Both the position numbers and the translations under genes were made by a program. A stretch of DNA of 22,922 nt from Intoshia linei (taxonomy: Eukaryota; Orthonectida; Rhopaluridae): contig LWCA01000577.1 of the NCBI GenBank assembly GCA_001642005.1, positions 1 through 22,922 of the forward strand. Direction: 5' to 3'. How positions within the stretch are numbered: position 1 is the stretch's first letter; the number at the start of each line of letters is the position of its first letter. Below the pieces are notes generated by a model that saw only the letters and a list, made by a program, of their open reading frames with translations, did no database searches and was not told the origin of the DNA. Positions 20,331-22,922 of this stretch are shown here, piece after piece.

Positions 20331-20915
20331 CAGCCATGTCAAACTCAAATACGTGGCGGGCCGGATCATAAAAAATTTCCGATCATCACATTTGAAAACG
20401 ATTATAATATCAATTAATATCATTGTGTAATACACAATTTTTATTAGAAAATGCTGTCAAATCAAGGTATCATCGTCGAGCATGGCGTCTAATAAGTGAG
20501 TTTTTTTTTCGTCATTATTTTATGATAATTTTATTTTGAAAATATTGAGAGAAATATTTTGTAAATTTTTTATTCATTGTACAGGATTGGTTTTTTAATG
20601 TTATGTTCGAATAATAAGACTAACATTTTAATTTGTTTACAACACGTATTTATATATTTTAGAAGTAATCGTTAATTTACATGCATGATTTTAACAATAT
20701 CATTGATATCAGTTAATGTTATCTACACGCAGTTTAGGTCTGATAATAAAGATAAACAATTTATTTTGAAATATTTAATAATTTAAATATTACATTCTAT
20801 ATACTAATATATTATTAATGATAATAATATAGCATATATATATTTACAAAGTCGCCGAACTTAAATTTGAAAATGACCCCATGCGCCGGCGGGCCGCAAG
20901 TTAGACATGACGGTG
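20331..20915. mobile_element. hAT-type non-autonomous element (about 585 bp)
   Basis: The left end is CAGCCATGTCAAACTCAAAT with a GTGGCGGGCCGGATC block. The right end, reverse-complemented, is CACCGTCATGTCTAACTTGC followed by GGCCCGCCGGCGC. Both match the CAGTCATGTCAAACT...GCGGCCCGC type of hAT terminus. No exact 8-bp target duplication is seen, so the precise ends are uncertain by a few bases. The interior is AT-rich without a transposase frame. Confidence 0.78.
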
Positions 20916-21774
20916 CAATGTACAGTGTACATTGTAAATAATAATAAATTAAATTGTATAATGTATATCGTGTATTTCAATATTACTTTAACTATATTAC
21001 TTGTAGATACTAATTTTATGCACTTGAGTAAATATTGACAGTTAAATACAACCTAGAACATCGAAAAATGAAGTATATAGGAATTATACAATTTATTCTC
21101 TTAATAGGTTATGTATATTTTTAAATTTTACACAATATGTTAATAAATATGATACTACGATTATGTACTACAAAATTTAATCTTAATTAAAAATTTGAGG
21201 TGATCATCATAAAAACTTTTTTATCTCATAACATTGATGAAGTTTTAGAGATATTTTAAATAGTAGTTAAATTGTAAAATGATTGTATCCTTGATTTTAC
21301 AATTATCGTATGACACATTTGTGTTTAATTATTAATTAATAATATAAAAATAATATTAATAATTTTACGTTTGAATTAGATATAACAATCTCAGGTACGG
21401 TTAATTACAATATACAGCAAGTGGCATCAAATCAATTATCAAAAGGTTCATATTTAAACTTAATGATTTAAAATTTACATCAGTTTATAATATAACTTCA
21501 ATGTTAATTTCTTTTAAAAAATATCAGCACCATTTTTTTGAACAAATGATTTTATATTATATTTTTAATACACACATAACTTTTAAAAATATTTGCCAAT
21601 CTGATATATCAATACACATTATACATTTTCATAAACAAATAGATTTACTGTTATGTATTACGTACAAACAGCACTTAGCTTTGCCGAGTGCACATTTTTA
21701 TCATACCAAAAAAATAAATTCACGTTGAAAATCTAACTTAAAAATTCTACTATTCACTATTATCTCTGTAAAGG
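20916..21774. other. Intergenic stretch, no gene seen
   Basis: It opens with the palindrome AATGTACAGTGTACATT directly beside the hAT end. The rest is AT-rich with simple ATTAAT tracts (about 21327-21362). The open frame at 21501-21728 lacks any recognisable feature. Confidence 0.4.
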
Positions 21775-21840
21775 AGTGGTTCCCAAATTTGTTTCAGGTA
21801 GAACCGTTATATCACATTACTTTTTACTTTGAAGTGAATT
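21775..21840. mobile_element. hAT left-end fragment
   Basis: AGTGGTTCCCAAATTTGTTT, then CAGGTAGAACC, matches the CAGTGGTTCCCAAA terminus seen in hAT MITEs, lacking only the first base. No right end was found before the window stops. Confidence 0.5.
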
Positions 21841-22656
21841 ATTCCATCTAAATTTTAATCGTTAAAATTTTCGTAAAGAATTTTAAAAACAATTGTTATC
21901 CCATTTTTTTAATTTGTCAGACAGAAATTCTGTATAATATTAAAAATAAAGTAAAAACAGTCCAATTCTAAAAATTGTGATAAATAGCATAAATTCCATA
22001 AAAAATAAAATTATATAACCTATTTTGTCATTATCAATGTGATAATATATAGTCAGTACCATATTAATAAATATTTCAAAATATCAATTATGCATCAATA
22101 ATTAGCGAAATCAGCACTTTATAAACATATTTCATGTAAATTGTTGATTATTGATTTTCACCCATATTTTTTTATTGGAAATGTGTAGACATTCAATGCA
22201 CATTTTTTTTTGAAAATTATATGATTAATATTTACATTTTAAATTTTTATTTTATTTTGTTAATCGAAATATTTGAAAAATATTGGTTGATAATATATTA
22301 AAAATTATTTTTCACCAAGAATGCGTAGATTTCTGGGGTTGAAATTTTGCATTTATATCCATTGGAATAAGCTTTATTAGAATAATCCTTTTTTTAAATT
22401 TTTGGACTGTTAATTATTTCATATTTTTTGTTTTAATAAAATATTTTGGAAAAAAAAATATATGAATACTAAAATGCTTTTGTGTGTTAACAGGATACAA
22501 CTGTACCACGTGTAAATTTTAAATTCTAAGGCTGTTGTCATTAAAAAAAAAGGGTAATTTGGGGTATTGATCCTGAAGATATATTTTTTTTAAATTTAAA
22601 TTTATAATTTTAAAATCCGTATTAGAGTATATATTTTTTTAAATTTTCCAACTCGT
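21841..22656. other. AT-rich stretch without recognised content
   Basis: I see no gene, no RNA gene and no clear repeat boundary. It may be the interior of the hAT element whose left end is at 21775. Confidence 0.35.
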
Positions 22657-22668
22657 GTGATTTTCAAA

Positions 22669-22839
22669 ATGTTTTATCATATTTTATCAATTATTGGACG
22701 TATGATTAATAAACAGACACGCATTTCTTCATCAAGGTATCTAATTCGTTCCCTATTCTATACGACAATAATTATTTTCGCTCAGTCGATAATATTGAAA
22801 TATTTTATTGTTGATGGATTTAAAAGATGGAATAGATAA
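22669..22839 (+). CDS. Unrecognised 56-codon ORF with one hydrophobic segment
   Basis: The first ATG is at 22669 and the stop ends at 22839. The product starts MFYHILSIIGRMINKQTRIS and continues with a hydrophobic stretch (LFYTTIIIFAQSIILKYFIV), ending in a basic tail (DGFKRWNR). One membrane helix with basic flanks on both sides resembles small mitochondrial or ER membrane proteins, but I recognise no family. No splice sites or promoter support it, and an ORF of this size is expected by chance in AT-rich DNA only occasionally. It may also be a chance frame or an exon of a gene running off the right edge. Confidence 0.2.
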   Translation: MFYHILSIIGRMINKQTRISSSRYLIRSLFYTTIIIFAQSIILKYFIVDGFKRWNR

Positions 22840-22861
22840 TGATGTTGATGAAAATAAAAGT

Positions 22862-22888
22862 ATATGAGTTAATAATATTAACTCATAT
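22862..22888. repeat. Perfect 12-bp inverted repeat
   Basis: ATATGAGTTAAT and ATTAACTCATAT face each other across three bases, just after the small ORF. It could be a MITE end or a chance hairpin; it lies too close to the edge to judge. Confidence 0.45.
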
Positions 22889-22922
22889 TGATATATAATT
22901 TTTCATGACATTATTATATTAT

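Overview
This is a very AT-rich stretch of animal nuclear DNA. Short GT-AG introns, a mitochondrial DNA polymerase gamma gene of metazoan type, and many hAT, pogo/Tigger and Tc1/mariner relics point to an arthropod, probably an insect. That placement is an inference from gene style and transposon content. There is no prokaryotic operon, rRNA, tRNA or CRISPR signal.

Layout. At the left edge (391-953, + strand) are the last two exons of a small two-helix membrane protein. It most resembles the C-terminal half of an apolipoprotein O / MIC26-MIC27 (MICOS) protein, but only tentatively. Convergent to it, 5889-1492 (- strand) is a two-exon mitochondrial DNA polymerase gamma catalytic subunit of about 1041 aa. 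It has all exonuclease motifs and polymerase motifs A, B and C, but with unusual substitutions in B and C and a fingers region shortened at the exon junction. Its only intron carries a hAT MITE with a second palindromic MITE nested inside it, and a Tc1/mariner-type MITE. From 5890 to 11377 there are only repeats: a 741-bp hAT element, a 2-kb decayed Tigger/pogo element with a broken transposase (itself hit by a 207-bp hAT MITE), and a 506-bp hAT element filled with CAATTAATTG palindromes.

16325-11378 (- strand) holds a seven-exon leucine-rich-repeat gene that I assembled by hand. Phases fit at every junction and the predicted protein is about 566 aa. Its introns hold two complete hAT MITEs and one hAT end. 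From 16326 to the right edge the window is again repeat country: a hAT end, an integrase-core pseudogene, a Tc1 transposase pseudogene, two more hAT elements, another hAT end, and a weak 56-codon membrane ORF close to the right edge.

How it works together. The polymerase would replicate and repair mtDNA, and the left-edge gene, if the MICOS guess holds, would also be mitochondrial. I see no evidence of co-regulation, since the two genes are simply convergent neighbours. The dominant theme is serial insertion of small non-autonomous DNA transposons, several with intact target-site duplications and two clear nestings. I did not find a convincing new multi-gene system. The best leads are the divergent polymerase gamma, the uncharacterised LRR gene and the hAT element made of palindromes.
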